Shown here piece by piece: positions 17,842 to 25,842 of a stretch of 64,000 bases of DNA. Positions within the stretch are counted from its first letter, which is position 1. The number at the start of each line of letters is the position of its first letter. The DNA is from Gammaproteobacteria bacterium. GTDB lineage: Bacteria > Pseudomonadota > Gammaproteobacteria > Burkholderiales > Burkholderiaceae_B. The stretch covers positions 1 through 64,000 of the forward strand of contig JAHIXK010000014.1 of assembly GCA_018815245.1 (NCBI GenBank), given 5' to 3'. Below the pieces are notes generated by a model. It was not told where the DNA came from. It was given only the letters and a program-made list of their open reading frames with translations, and searched no databases. Both the position numbers and the translations under genes were made by a program.

Positions 17842-18906
17842 ATGAGCAAATCGCTGCGGTTTTCCGAAAAATGGTTTCGCCGGGGCCTTTGGGTTGTTGC
17901 ACTTGTATTCGCCTGGTTTTTGATTGGCCTAGGTAGCACCGTGGTTGGCGATTTGCCCAAAATCGAACAAACCCAAACACTTGAAGACTTCATGAATCCG
18001 ATCGAACTGAAAAAGGTTCGTGAGGAAATTCGCAAGGCTGAATTGAATGAGCGCGAAGTAAATGATGCGCTTGAGCAATCCCGTTTGAAACACAGCGCGG
18101 CTGAAGCGGACACGGATTCCGAGCGAGAAAAGTTCATGGCATCGGTGGCCACCAGAAAGGCGACAGCGCAACCTGATCAGGACAAGGAACTGATCGCCAG
18201 AACCGAGCGGGTGGACAACCTGCAGGCACTTGAGCGAGTGGCCCTTGCTCAGCTTGAGATGCAACAAAAGCTGCTGCTGGATGCGCAGCAAGCCAGTCGC
18301 AAGGCGCGGTTGCGCTTGAACGAACTGGAACAAGCGGCGCAGGGCGACTACGCCAAAGCCCGCCAAAGCCAGGAATTGCGCGTGTTTGGCTACCGCCTGG
18401 CTTTAACCTTGCCTTTGCTTTTGCTTGCGGGCTGGCTGTACAAGAAAAAACGACAAAGCACTTACTGGCCTTTTGTGTGGGGTTTTATTTATTTTGCCCT
18501 GTTTGCCTTTTTTGTGGAACTGGTGCCGTACTTGCCCAGCTATGGCGGCTACATACGTTACCTGGTGGGGATTGTGATCACGCTGTTGGTGGGGCGCCAG
18601 GCAATTCTGGCCTTGCAACGCTATCAGGATCGACAGCGTTTGGCGGAAGCCCAACCAGAAACCAAAAGGCGTGAAGTGCTTGAATATGACACGGCACTGG
18701 CCCGCCTTGCCAAAAGCATTTGTCCCGGTTGCGAGCGCACTGTGGACCTGAAAGACACCAGCATTGATTATTGCCCGCACTGTGGTATTGGTTTGCACGA
18801 CCGGTGCAGCACCTGCAACACCCGCAAAAGTACCTTCTCGAAGTATTGCCATGCCTGCGGCGCAGGCGCGAAACTGGGCGAGCCGCCGCCTGCAGCATCG
18901 GTGTAA
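17842..18906 (+). CDS. Membrane protein with coiled coil and C-terminal zinc ribbons
   Basis: 354 residues from the ATG at 17842, preceded by AAGG. I do not recognise a named family. In order: one membrane helix at about 16-37; a long charged helical region (about 50-180) likely to form a coiled coil; two to three membrane helices at about 188-260; and a C-terminal cytoplasmic part with four CxxC pairs (CPGC, CPHC, CSTC, CHAC) that can bind two zinc ions as double zinc ribbons. It follows the S-formylglutathione hydrolase by 18 bases on the same strand and may be in its transcript, but no functional link to formaldehyde is known to me. Confidence 0.75.
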   Translation: MSKSLRFSEKWFRRGLWVVALVFAWFLIGLGSTVVGDLPKIEQTQTLEDFMNPIELKKVREEIRKAELNEREVNDALEQSRLKHSAAEADTDSEREKFMASVATRKATAQPDQDKELIARTERVDNLQALERVALAQLEMQQKLLLDAQQASRKARLRLNELEQAAQGDYAKARQSQELRVFGYRLALTLPLLLLAGWLYKKKRQSTYWPFVWGFIYFALFAFFVELVPYLPSYGGYIRYLVGIVITLLVGRQAILALQRYQDRQRLAEAQPETKRREVLEYDTALARLAKSICPGCERTVDLKDTSIDYCPHCGIGLHDRCSTCNTRKSTFSKYCHACGAGAKLGEPPPAASV

Positions 18907-18914
18907 TCAGTGCG

Positions 18915-19232
18915 CTACGCGGCGGGGTATTTCACCGCGTTTTTCACCAGCTTTTGTTGTGCGGCTTCAATGGGGTCGATGTTCAATTGATTGCAGATTT
19001 GCAGCAAGTACAACAGCACATCGGCCACTTCTTCTTTCACTGCATCCAGCTTGTCGCCGTGCACTGTTCGGGAATGTTCTTCCGTCATCCACTGGAAGTG
19101 TTCCATCAACTCCGCCACCTCGACCGACAAAGCCATCGTCAGGTTCTTGGGTGAATGAAACTGCCCCCAGTTGCGCGCATTGGCAAAGTCGATCAATTGT
19201 AGTTGCAGGTCTTTTAAGGTGGGGGAGTTCAT
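18915..19232 (-). CDS. MazG-like nucleotide pyrophosphohydrolase
   Basis: 105 residues, one all-alpha NTP-pyrophosphatase domain of the MazG/RS21-C6 type. The metal-binding pattern is visible as EVAELMEHFQW, with two Glu, and EEVADVLLYLL, with Glu and Asp. Family members hydrolyse dCTP or modified NTPs to the monophosphate and so clean the nucleotide pool. Single-domain length is typical. It converges with the zinc-ribbon gene, eight bases apart. Confidence 0.9.
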   Translation of the reverse strand: MNSPTLKDLQLQLIDFANARNWGQFHSPKNLTMALSVEVAELMEHFQWMTEEHSRTVHGDKLDAVKEEVADVLLYLLQICNQLNIDPIEAAQQKLVKNAVKYPAA

Positions 19233-19287
19233 GCCAGGGGGTTTTTTTCATTAATCCAGCGTTCATCTTACTGAATCAGACTGCCGA

Positions 19288-19317
19288 AAAAACGCCGGCT
19301 TGTGACCGGCGCTTTTT
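19288..19317 (-). terminator. Intrinsic terminator after the alkene reductase gene (works in both directions)
   Basis: Stem CGCCGG/CCGGCG with loop CTTGTGA. On the minus strand it is followed by T6 just past the stop of the reductase gene; on the plus strand by T5, where it could also stop read-through from the left. Confidence 0.85.
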
Positions 19318-19323
19318 GTTTGC

Positions 19324-20460
19324 TTAAATCGACTGGTTCAGCTCGGGATAATCAATATAGCCCACGGGGCCCGGTGCGTAGTAGGTTTGTGGATTGCCTT
19401 CAGCCAGCGGCGCGTTCAATTTCAGGCGTTGCACCAAATCCGGATTGGCAATGTAAGCACGGCCGAACGAAACTGCATCTGCCCAGCCCGTTTCCAGTGC
19501 ATTGATTGCCATTTCGCGGGTGTAACCATTGTTCACCATGTAACTTCCCTTGAACGTGTTGCGCGCCCATGCATAGTCAAAGCCGGGTACATCGCGATCG
19601 CCACCAGTGGAACCTTCGATCATGTGAATGAAACCCACACCGCGCTTGTTCAATTCCTCAATCAAATAACCGAATACAGCTTGTGGGTTGCTGTCGCTTA
19701 AGTCGTTGAACGGTGTAACTGGCGACAGGCGAATGCCCATTTTGCCGGCGCCAATTTCGGCGATCACGGCGTCCACCACCTCAAGCGCAAATCGCGCACG
19801 GTTTTCAAAAGAACCACCGTACTGGTCGGTGCGCTTGTTTGCGCCATCGCGCAAAAACTGGTCAATCAGGTAGCCGTTGGCACCGTGAATTTCCACACCA
19901 TCAAACCCCGCCTTGATTGCGTTGGCGGCGCCGGTGCGGTATTCATTCACCACCACCTTGATTTCATCGGCAGTCAGTTCATGTGGCACCGGTACATCCA
20001 CTTTTCCATTGTGGGTGTAGGCCACCACATTGGGCTTGACCGGAGAGGGGGCAATCGGGTGTGTCCCGCCAGTCAGTTCCGGGTGTGTAATGCGACCCAC
20101 ATGCCAAATTTGCGCGATGATTTTTCCGCCCGCTTCATGAACCGCCTTCGTAATCGGTTTCCAGCCCTCTACTTGCGCACCGGAATAAATGCCGGGAGTG
20201 GCCATGTAGCCCTTGCCCGCAGGGGACACCTGCGTGCCTTCACTAATGATCAAGCCCGCATTGGCACGTTGGCGATAATACTCAACATTCATCGCACTGC
20301 CAGGGATATCGCCAGCCGCCTCGTCTGACCGGCAACGGGTCAACGGGGCCATGATCACGCGGTTTTTCACATCAATGTCGCCAATTCGCCCGGGTTGAAA
20401 CAGAGTCAAATCGTTCACATCGGCAATTTGTTCATTCACATGTGGGGTGGGTGCATTCAT
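19324..20460 (-). CDS. Old yellow enzyme family alkene reductase (NemA-like)
   Basis: 378 residues from the ATG at 20460, which has an AAGGAG ribosome binding site; an upstream in-frame start at 20508 lacks one. It is an FMN-dependent TIM barrel of the old yellow enzyme family: APLTRCRS near residue 40 contacts FMN, and the substrate-binding pair is H-x-x-N-like in EIHGANGYLIDQFLRD. Such enzymes reduce activated C=C bonds and nitro compounds with NADPH. It is divergent from a LysR regulator across a 122-base gap with a strong palindrome, so control by that regulator is likely. Confidence 0.93.
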   Translation of the reverse strand: MNAPTPHVNEQIADVNDLTLFQPGRIGDIDVKNRVIMAPLTRCRSDEAAGDIPGSAMNVEYYRQRANAGLIISEGTQVSPAGKGYMATPGIYSGAQVEGWKPITKAVHEAGGKIIAQIWHVGRITHPELTGGTHPIAPSPVKPNVVAYTHNGKVDVPVPHELTADEIKVVVNEYRTGAANAIKAGFDGVEIHGANGYLIDQFLRDGANKRTDQYGGSFENRARFALEVVDAVIAEIGAGKMGIRLSPVTPFNDLSDSNPQAVFGYLIEELNKRGVGFIHMIEGSTGGDRDVPGFDYAWARNTFKGSYMVNNGYTREMAINALETGWADAVSFGRAYIANPDLVQRLKLNAPLAEGNPQTYYAPGPVGYIDYPELNQSI

Positions 20461-20543
20461 TCGTGGGTACTCCTTTTGTTGCAGTGCAATGTTGCACATT
20501 ATGCGCATTCCAATCCCTTATATCTACGGAACAGTTGTTATAG

Positions 20544-20568
20544 TATTTATTCCTGACAGGAATGAATA
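20544..20568. promoter_or_regulatory. Palindromic operator, LysR type
   Basis: A perfect inverted repeat ATTCCTG-A-CAGGAAT (20549-20563) extends to 25 bases with one mismatched pair. It contains the T-N11-A signature of LysR-family sites. It lies 15 bases before the LysR gene start and in the shared upstream region of the reductase gene. Confidence 0.75.
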
Positions 20569-20582
20569 AGGTTTAAAAATAC

Positions 20583-21509
20583 ATGGACAGACTTCGCTTG
20601 ATGGAAACTTTCGTGCGGGTTGTTGAAACCGGCAATTTCTCGGCGGTGGCCAGGCAAGCCCACACCACCCAGTCGGCCATCAGCAAGCAAGTGCAGGCAC
20701 TGGAGGCCGATGTGGGTGTGTTGCTGCTCGTGCGTTCCACCCGAAGCCATTCCTTGACCGAAGCTGGGCGTTTGTATTACGACCGCTGCAGGCAAGTGCT
20801 GGATACACTTGAAGAAGCACGAATCGAGGTACATCGCGCTGAACACCAGGTGAGCGGTCTGTTGCGTGTGGCAGCACCCGTGGCGTTTGGGCGGATCCAC
20901 ATTGTGCCCCGGTTGGCGGCGTACTACGCGCGCTATCCTAAAATGAGGATTGACCTGCAGCTCGACGACAGTTTTGTTGATCTGGTGGCTGCGGGTATTG
21001 ATGTCACATTCCGTGTGGGCGAATTGAAAGACAGCCGCTTGATCGCGCGGCGCATTGGTTCAGTGGCACGGGCTGTGGTTGTGTCAGCAGGCTACCTGGC
21101 GCGCCATGGAACACCGGAATGCCCAGAGGACTTGGTGAATCACAATTGTTTGCTTTACACCGGAATCGACAACTTTAATGAATGGACGTTTGTAGACGCC
21201 CGAAACAAACCGCGCACGGTGCGGGTGCCCAGCAACTTCCAATCCAACAGTTCGGAGGCCCTTCGGCAGGCCGTGATGGAGGGGCTGGGGGTTTGTTATT
21301 CGCCCACCTGGATTTACGGTCGCGACATTCGCGAGGGCAGCCTGACAACCATTTTGAATGACTTCAAGCCCAGCACCCTGCCACTGAATGTTGTGTACCA
21401 GCCCGAACGCCGCCCATCGATCAAGGTCAACAGTTTTGTGGACTTTTTCACGGAAACTTTCAATCAAGACCCGGATCTGTCTGCGGTAATCCGTTCTTTT
21501 AAAGCGTAG
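20583..21509 (+). CDS. LysR-family transcriptional regulator
   Basis: 308 residues. The N-terminal winged helix-turn-helix (about 1-60, with FSAVARQAHTTQSAISKQVQALE) is followed by a periplasmic-binding-protein-like effector domain. Overall it resembles the CrgA/AaeR group of LysR proteins that control divergent oxidoreductase or efflux genes. The likely target is the old yellow enzyme gene across the palindrome. Its 3' end overlaps the 3' end of the permease gene on the other strand by 46 bases. Confidence 0.93.
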   Translation: MDRLRLMETFVRVVETGNFSAVARQAHTTQSAISKQVQALEADVGVLLLVRSTRSHSLTEAGRLYYDRCRQVLDTLEEARIEVHRAEHQVSGLLRVAAPVAFGRIHIVPRLAAYYARYPKMRIDLQLDDSFVDLVAAGIDVTFRVGELKDSRLIARRIGSVARAVVVSAGYLARHGTPECPEDLVNHNCLLYTGIDNFNEWTFVDARNKPRTVRVPSNFQSNSSEALRQAVMEGLGVCYSPTWIYGRDIREGSLTTILNDFKPSTLPLNVVYQPERRPSIKVNSFVDFFTETFNQDPDLSAVIRSFKA

Positions 21510-22387
21510 GGTTGTGCTTGCCGGTTTAGCGTGAAAAGTCCTTCCAGCGTCAGCAGGGTCAGGGCCAGCCAAATGGCAATGTACGTTGGCCATTCTTTTT
21601 CGGCAATGTTTTCACCGATCAGGAATGCAACCAGTACCAACAACACCGGTTCTACATAACCCAACAAACCAAACAGGCTGAAAGGCAGCAGTTTGCTCGA
21701 CAGGATGTAAGCCACCAAAGCCGATGCGCTTAACAACCCCAACAATATGATCAACAGGGGCAAGCTGGTGTTCATGCCCAGCATTGCATCAAAGCCTTGG
21801 CCTGTTGCAGTGAAATAAAGTGCCACGGGCAACATCAACAGCATGTCAAACCAAAGGCCGCCCAAGTGGTCTGTCTTGAACTGCGTTCGCAGCACAAAAT
21901 AATAAGGATAGCCCAAGCACACCAGCAGGGAAGTCCACGAAAAGCCGCCTGCCTGGAACACTGCGTGAACGACCCCCAAAAAGGCCAACAGCACGGCCCC
22001 TTTTTGCCAGTGGCTTAGGGTGTCTTTGTAATAAAAATGCCCGATCAGCACCATCACCAACGGCATCATGAAATAGCCCAGCGACACATTCATGGCATGG
22101 CCGTGCAGTGGTGCCCACAGGAAAAGCCACAACTGGATGCCCAAAAGAAGAGACGACACGGGCAAAGCGACCCACAATTTCCAGTCCTTGTTCAGGCGGG
22201 CTGCAATTGAGCGCACCAAACCCCAATCGCCAGACCAGAATAAAAAAAGGCTCATCACCGGCAATGTCAGCAACATGCGCCAGCCGTAAATTTCCTCACC
22301 GCTTAGAGGATCAAGCCAGGTGGTGTAGAAGTACAGGCCGCCGAAAAGCACGGAAGCGAGAATTGAAAGCAATACGCCTTTAAGCAT
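21464..22387 (-). CDS. rarD: RarD-type EamA-family transporter
   Basis: 307 residues with about ten membrane helices in two EamA repeats. The opening (KGVLLSILASVLFGGLYFYTTWLDPLSGEEIYGWRMLLTLP) and length match RarD, annotated as chloramphenicol-sensitive protein but of unproven substrate. The hydrophilic C-terminus after about residue 285 is coded in the stretch that overlaps the convergent LysR gene. No partner gene is adjacent on its upstream side. Confidence 0.88.
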   Translation of the reverse strand: MLKGVLLSILASVLFGGLYFYTTWLDPLSGEEIYGWRMLLTLPVMSLFLFWSGDWGLVRSIAARLNKDWKLWVALPVSSLLLGIQLWLFLWAPLHGHAMNVSLGYFMMPLVMVLIGHFYYKDTLSHWQKGAVLLAFLGVVHAVFQAGGFSWTSLLVCLGYPYYFVLRTQFKTDHLGGLWFDMLLMLPVALYFTATGQGFDAMLGMNTSLPLLIILLGLLSASALVAYILSSKLLPFSLFGLLGYVEPVLLVLVAFLIGENIAEKEWPTYIAIWLALTLLTLEGLFTLNRQAQPYALKERITADRSGS

Positions 22388-22561
22388 GATTCAGTGTTTA
22401 TGGTGTGTGTGGGTGAATAAACAATCAATCCAGGTGATGGATTTTTATGACCAACAAATTATGCTCAATAACTCATTGTAAATGTACGAAACACTTGGGT
22501 CGCAGCACGAGCAAGTTGGTCAGGTGACTCATGCGCCCTGATGTAAATAGGTATTCTGATC

Positions 22562-22795
22562 ATGAAAGCTTATGTCTTTTTGGTTGTGAGTTGCAGTGTG
22601 ATCGTGATTCTGTCGTTTCGATTGCTGGAATTGAGCTGGACTTTGTCACTGATTGGCGGATTGCTGGCCACCAGCGGAATGGCAATTTTTCTATTTGGTT
22701 GCAATGTGCAGCGCTTGCTCGCGAATCAAGAAGAGAGGGCATCTGGCAGAAGCATCCCCGGTTGGTTCGCCAAGTTCAAATCATCCAGAAAATAA
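22562..22795 (+). CDS. Small hypothetical membrane protein
   Basis: 77 residues: two predicted membrane helices (about 4-20 and 27-47), then a basic C-terminal tail (RRL/KSSRK-like) that would face the cytoplasm. I do not recognise it. The ATG has no clear ribosome binding site. The hydrophobic pattern and positive-inside charge argue for a real gene, but size and isolation keep this uncertain. The 266 bases after it show no gene that I can support. Confidence 0.5.
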   Translation: MKAYVFLVVSCSVIVILSFRLLELSWTLSLIGGLLATSGMAIFLFGCNVQRLLANQEERASGRSIPGWFAKFKSSRK

Positions 22796-23061
22796 TAATC
22801 CCCCAACTCCTGTTCTTAATCCCCAAGCCACTGTGTGCCAGTATCTAACAGCGGTAAATTCGAGCGTAAACAAGTCGGGTTAGGCCATATTGACCATGCA
22901 TTCATTTTGTGCAAAGGTACATTCTCGCGGCCCAAGTAGTTATAAAACCTGAAGTTCACCCGGAGTAGGGTTGCGGTTGCGGGTGTGTGCTGTTCACGTT
23001 TGCCTTGGAACAGAAAATTGAAGCGTGTACAGCCGATTCATTTTCAGAAACAGGAGACAAA

Positions 23062-24330
23062 ATGAAGAAGCTCAAGAAACTTTTGTCAGGTGTTGTTATT
23101 GCGTCTGCGGGTTTGGCCATGGCCGGGATCGCAGTGGCAGCAGCACCAAGCCTCACTGCAAAGCCGGTGTTGTCGAAACTGGAGAACCCGTGGGACATGG
23201 CTTTTTTGCCGGATGGTGAAATGTTCTTCACCGAAAAGTGTCACGGTCTTTCAGTGCGGCTGCCTTCGGGCAAAGTTAACCGCTTGGTGGGTATGAAAGA
23301 CACCAAGGGCTATGCGGACACCATGTCTGACCTGTTCTGCGATGGGCAGGCGGGCATGAATGGGGTCGCAGTGGATCCCGAATTTGCCAAAAACCGGTTT
23401 GTGTACGTGTACTCCACGTCTAGCAAGTCCAATCCGCAAACCAACCGCGTGATTCGCTTGAAGGTCAACAATGACCTGACGAAGGTTTCAGATCGTACCG
23501 ACATTGTGGACGACATCCCCTACAAAACCGCCGCCAGTGACCATCCCTTCGGCTCTTCCGGTGCCCACAATGGCGGCCGGGTTCGTTTCAATCCCGGTGA
23601 CGGGTTTCTTTACGTAACAACCGGTGATACACACAATGGTGAAGTACCCCAAAGCCCTACACGCCTGGGCGGCAAGGTGTTGCGTATTGACCGGGATGGC
23701 AAGGCTGCTACAGGTAACAAGCCACCCAAAGGGTTTGATGCGCGCATTTTTACCTATGGTCATCGAAACCCCCAAGGCATTGCGTTTCGCCCCGGCACAA
23801 ATCAGCCTGTGACCGCAGAGAACGGCCCCTGGCATTCCGATGAAGTCACCGTTCTTTCAAATGGTGGGAATGCCGGTTGGGATCCGCGTCCAAACGTAGG
23901 TGGCCGTGGCGATTGCCCCGATGCGTATTGTGGCTATAGCCCGAATCAAATGGGGGCCATGGAACCCAAAAAGCGGGCCGCCTTTATGCCAATGACCGAC
24001 ACCAAAACCTATCCAAAAGCCATGAAGCCAGCCTGGAACAACGAGAATCTGTCGCAAGGCATGTCGTCGGGTGTGTTCTTAAGCGGCAAACAATGGAAGG
24101 ATTGGGACGGAAAGATGGTGGTTGGCTATATGGGCATCGGCATTCACGGTACCCCCGTAGGTAACCGTCTTGATCTGCTGGACATCAGTAAAAATGGTTT
24201 GACCTCCAAGCGAACCACCATACCGTTGCCGATGCCGGCAGGTCGATTCCGCTCCGTTGTTCAGGGGCTTGATGGCAATCTTTACGTGGCCACGGACGAG
24301 GGGGAAATCTACCAAATCAAACCTGATTAA
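23062..24330 (+). CDS. PQQ-type glucose/sorbosone dehydrogenase, exported
   Basis: 422 residues from the ATG at 23062, with an AGGAG ribosome binding site and a signal peptide (MKKLKKLL, cleavage near residue 27). The mature part is a six-bladed propeller of the soluble aldose sugar dehydrogenase (GDH-B/YliI) family: LENPWDMAFLPDG opens it, GMNGVAVDPEF and SGAHNGGRVRF follow, and GHRNPQGIAF carries conserved cofactor-site residues. Such enzymes oxidise sugars or aldehydes in the periplasm with PQQ. The cytochrome c coded just downstream is a natural electron acceptor. No PQQ synthesis genes are in the window. Confidence 0.88.
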   Translation: MKKLKKLLSGVVIASAGLAMAGIAVAAAPSLTAKPVLSKLENPWDMAFLPDGEMFFTEKCHGLSVRLPSGKVNRLVGMKDTKGYADTMSDLFCDGQAGMNGVAVDPEFAKNRFVYVYSTSSKSNPQTNRVIRLKVNNDLTKVSDRTDIVDDIPYKTAASDHPFGSSGAHNGGRVRFNPGDGFLYVTTGDTHNGEVPQSPTRLGGKVLRIDRDGKAATGNKPPKGFDARIFTYGHRNPQGIAFRPGTNQPVTAENGPWHSDEVTVLSNGGNAGWDPRPNVGGRGDCPDAYCGYSPNQMGAMEPKKRAAFMPMTDTKTYPKAMKPAWNNENLSQGMSSGVFLSGKQWKDWDGKMVVGYMGIGIHGTPVGNRLDLLDISKNGLTSKRTTIPLPMPAGRFRSVVQGLDGNLYVATDEGEIYQIKPD

Positions 24331-24354
24331 ATTGACCCCGGTTTGGTTCAGTCA

Positions 24355-24386
24355 GCCGCACCGTGTTTGAAAGCGGTGCGGCTTTT
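24355..24386 (+). terminator. Hairpin between dehydrogenase and cytochrome genes
   Basis: A perfect 9-bp stem GCCGCACCG/CGGTGCGGC with a 10-base loop is followed by only four T. It may act as a partial terminator or as a 3' stabiliser that sets different levels of the two products. Confidence 0.6.
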
Positions 24387-24401
24387 AAAAAGGAAGTTTC
24401 C

Positions 24402-24713
24402 ATGCAAAAGTTTGTTTCACTTGTTCTTAAATTCACCATGCTTTCCATTGCGGGTAGCGCAGTGGCAAGCCCGGAAATGGTCAGAAAGTACAATTGCACA
24501 GCATGCCATTCAGAAGACAAGAAAAAATACGGGCCGCCATACCAGCAGATTGCACTTCGATACGCCGACGACGCTGCCGCAGCCGAAAAGCTGGCAAAGA
24601 AAATCAAGTCTGGCGGAGCTGGTGCATGGGGTAACACACCGATGCCTCCTCAAACCCGCGTAACGGATGAAGATGCCTTGGCGATAGCGCAGTACATTTT
24701 GTCGGTCAAATAA
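24402..24713 (+). CDS. Small periplasmic c-type cytochrome
   Basis: 103 residues from the ATG at 24402, with an AAGGAAG ribosome binding site. The signal peptide ends near AVA-S (about residue 22). One heme site, C32-x-x-C35-H36, and an axial Met81 in NTPMPPQ identify a class I cytochrome of the c551/c552 type. It lies 71 bases after the PQQ-type dehydrogenase and probably accepts its electrons and passes them to a terminal oxidase. Confidence 0.92.
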   Translation: MQKFVSLVLKFTMLSIAGSAVASPEMVRKYNCTACHSEDKKKYGPPYQQIALRYADDAAAAEKLAKKIKSGGAGAWGNTPMPPQTRVTDEDALAIAQYILSVK

Positions 24714-24716
24714 AAC

Positions 24717-24748
24717 AAAAAAGGCCACCCCAAGGGCAGCCTTTTTCG
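24717..24748. terminator. Bidirectional terminator shared by the cytochrome and tmRNA genes
   Basis: AAAAAGGC pairs with GCCTTTTT, with further CCC/GGG pairing inside. It gives a T-tract on both strands, directly after the cytochrome stop (plus) and after the tmRNA 3' end (minus). Confidence 0.85.
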
Positions 24749-24755
24749 TTTTGTT

Positions 24756-25139
24756 TGGTGGAGCCGGCGGGAATTGAACCCGCGTCCGCAAACCCTCCAC
24801 TACCAGTTCTACGTGTGTAGTCGTCTTGTTTGTGTTTAACGGTTGCTGACGAAAAGCGACATCCTGCAGCACCCGCGATCCACCTAATTTAACTTACCAG
24901 CCGGCAGCATTCCGGTAAGCGGTCCGATGTAGATGATCCCACTGCGGGTTTGACCCCGCCCAGCCCATCGGCGAACTGGTGTAGGAAGTCCAAACTAAAC
25001 TGGCTTAAGCGGCCAGTTTAAGTTCGGGGCTAAACGAAGAGTCGTTTGCGTTTAAAAGTTTTCAGATGGATTTACGAGGTAACTGATCCTCGACACGCCC
25101 CAATAGCTTTGCAATCCACGTCGAAACCAGATCGACCCC
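24756..25139 (-). ncRNA. ssrA: Transfer-messenger RNA (tmRNA)
   Basis: The minus strand starts with GGGGTCGATCTGGTTTCGAC and ends with a T-arm-like GGGTTCAATTCCCGCC and GGCTCCACCA, with CCA encoded. The 5' GGGGTCG pairs with the 3' CGGCTCC to make a seven-base acceptor stem. Length is about 384 bases. The resume codon GCA (25049-25047) opens a frame of 14 codons, read as ANDSSFSPELKLAA, with its stop at 25005-25007; E. coli has 10 codons (ANDENYALAA). tmRNA with SmpB frees stalled ribosomes and tags the broken protein for ClpXP. Fold type is the standard one-piece form. Confidence 0.96.
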
Positions 25140-25151
25140 ATTGGCACAGCC

Positions 25152-25157
25152 ATTGTA
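25152..25157 (-). promoter_or_regulatory. Probable -10 element of ssrA
   Basis: TACAAT on the minus strand, preceded by TGT, lies 12 bases in front of the mature tmRNA 5' end, so the primary transcript would be trimmed a little. No good -35 is seen. Confidence 0.4.
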
Positions 25158-25176
25158 ACACCCTTCAGTTGGGGGC

Positions 25177-25839
25177 TCACATTCTAATTTCAAGCCACTT
25201 TGCTAAATCATGTGCGGTTTTTACCACGGCATCTGCGCCCCATTGATAAATGGGGCTTGCAATGTAGCCGTACTCCACCGCCACAGTCAACATGCCAGCT
25301 TCGCGCCCGGCAACCACATCACGCTCGTCATCACCAATCATCACGCATTGTTCGGTGGGCAGGCGCATTTCACCCGCCGCCATCAAACAGGGCAAGGGTG
25401 ACGGCTTCGGTTTTTCAGCGGTATCGCCACCAATCAACACGCTGCAGCCAAGGTTCAGCCCCAATTCATGCACCAGTTTTTCAGCCAGGTAGTAGGGTTT
25501 GTTGGTCACAATGCCCCATTGGGCACCGCACGCCTTGATCTCATTCAGCATGGGCATGATTCCGCTGTAAACCGCACTTTCGCGGGCAATTCTGGCTTCG
25601 TAGCGTTCCAGAAATTCGGCCCGCATCGCCGGGAATTCCGGATAATGCATTTCCAGCCCGAAACCCGCTTTCAGAAGCAGGCGGGCGCCACCCGATGCCA
25701 AATGTTCTATGTCGCTGTAGGCGGTTAATTCAACGCCACGATCGCTTTGCATGTCCTGAATGGTGCCACACAGGTCGGGCGCAGTGTCCACCAGCGTACC
25801 GTCCAGGTCAAACAAAATTCCCCTCAAAGGCATGGCCAT
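25177..25839 (-). CDS. gph: Phosphoglycolate phosphatase
   Basis: 220 residues, HAD superfamily. Motif I is D11-L-D13-G-T (FDLDGTLVDTAPDL), motif II is the Thr in GIVTNKP, motif III the Lys in EKPKPSP, and motif IV GDDERD. It hydrolyses 2-phosphoglycolate arising from DNA 3'-end repair or oxygenase reactions. It lies three bases after ubiG in the same direction, an arrangement frequent in betaproteobacteria (ubiG-gph). Confidence 0.93.
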   Translation of the reverse strand: MAMPLRGILFDLDGTLVDTAPDLCGTIQDMQSDRGVELTAYSDIEHLASGGARLLLKAGFGLEMHYPEFPAMRAEFLERYEARIARESAVYSGIMPMLNEIKACGAQWGIVTNKPYYLAEKLVHELGLNLGCSVLIGGDTAEKPKPSPLPCLMAAGEMRLPTEQCVMIGDDERDVVAGREAGMLTVAVEYGYIASPIYQWGADAVVKTAHDLAKWLEIRM

Positions 25840-25842
25840 TCC

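Noticed and set aside
22796..23061. Promoter for the PQQ-type dehydrogenase (TTGACC at 22890-22895, TATAAA at 22941-22946)
   Set aside because: Each element is good alone but they are 45 bases apart and neither has a matching partner at proper distance.
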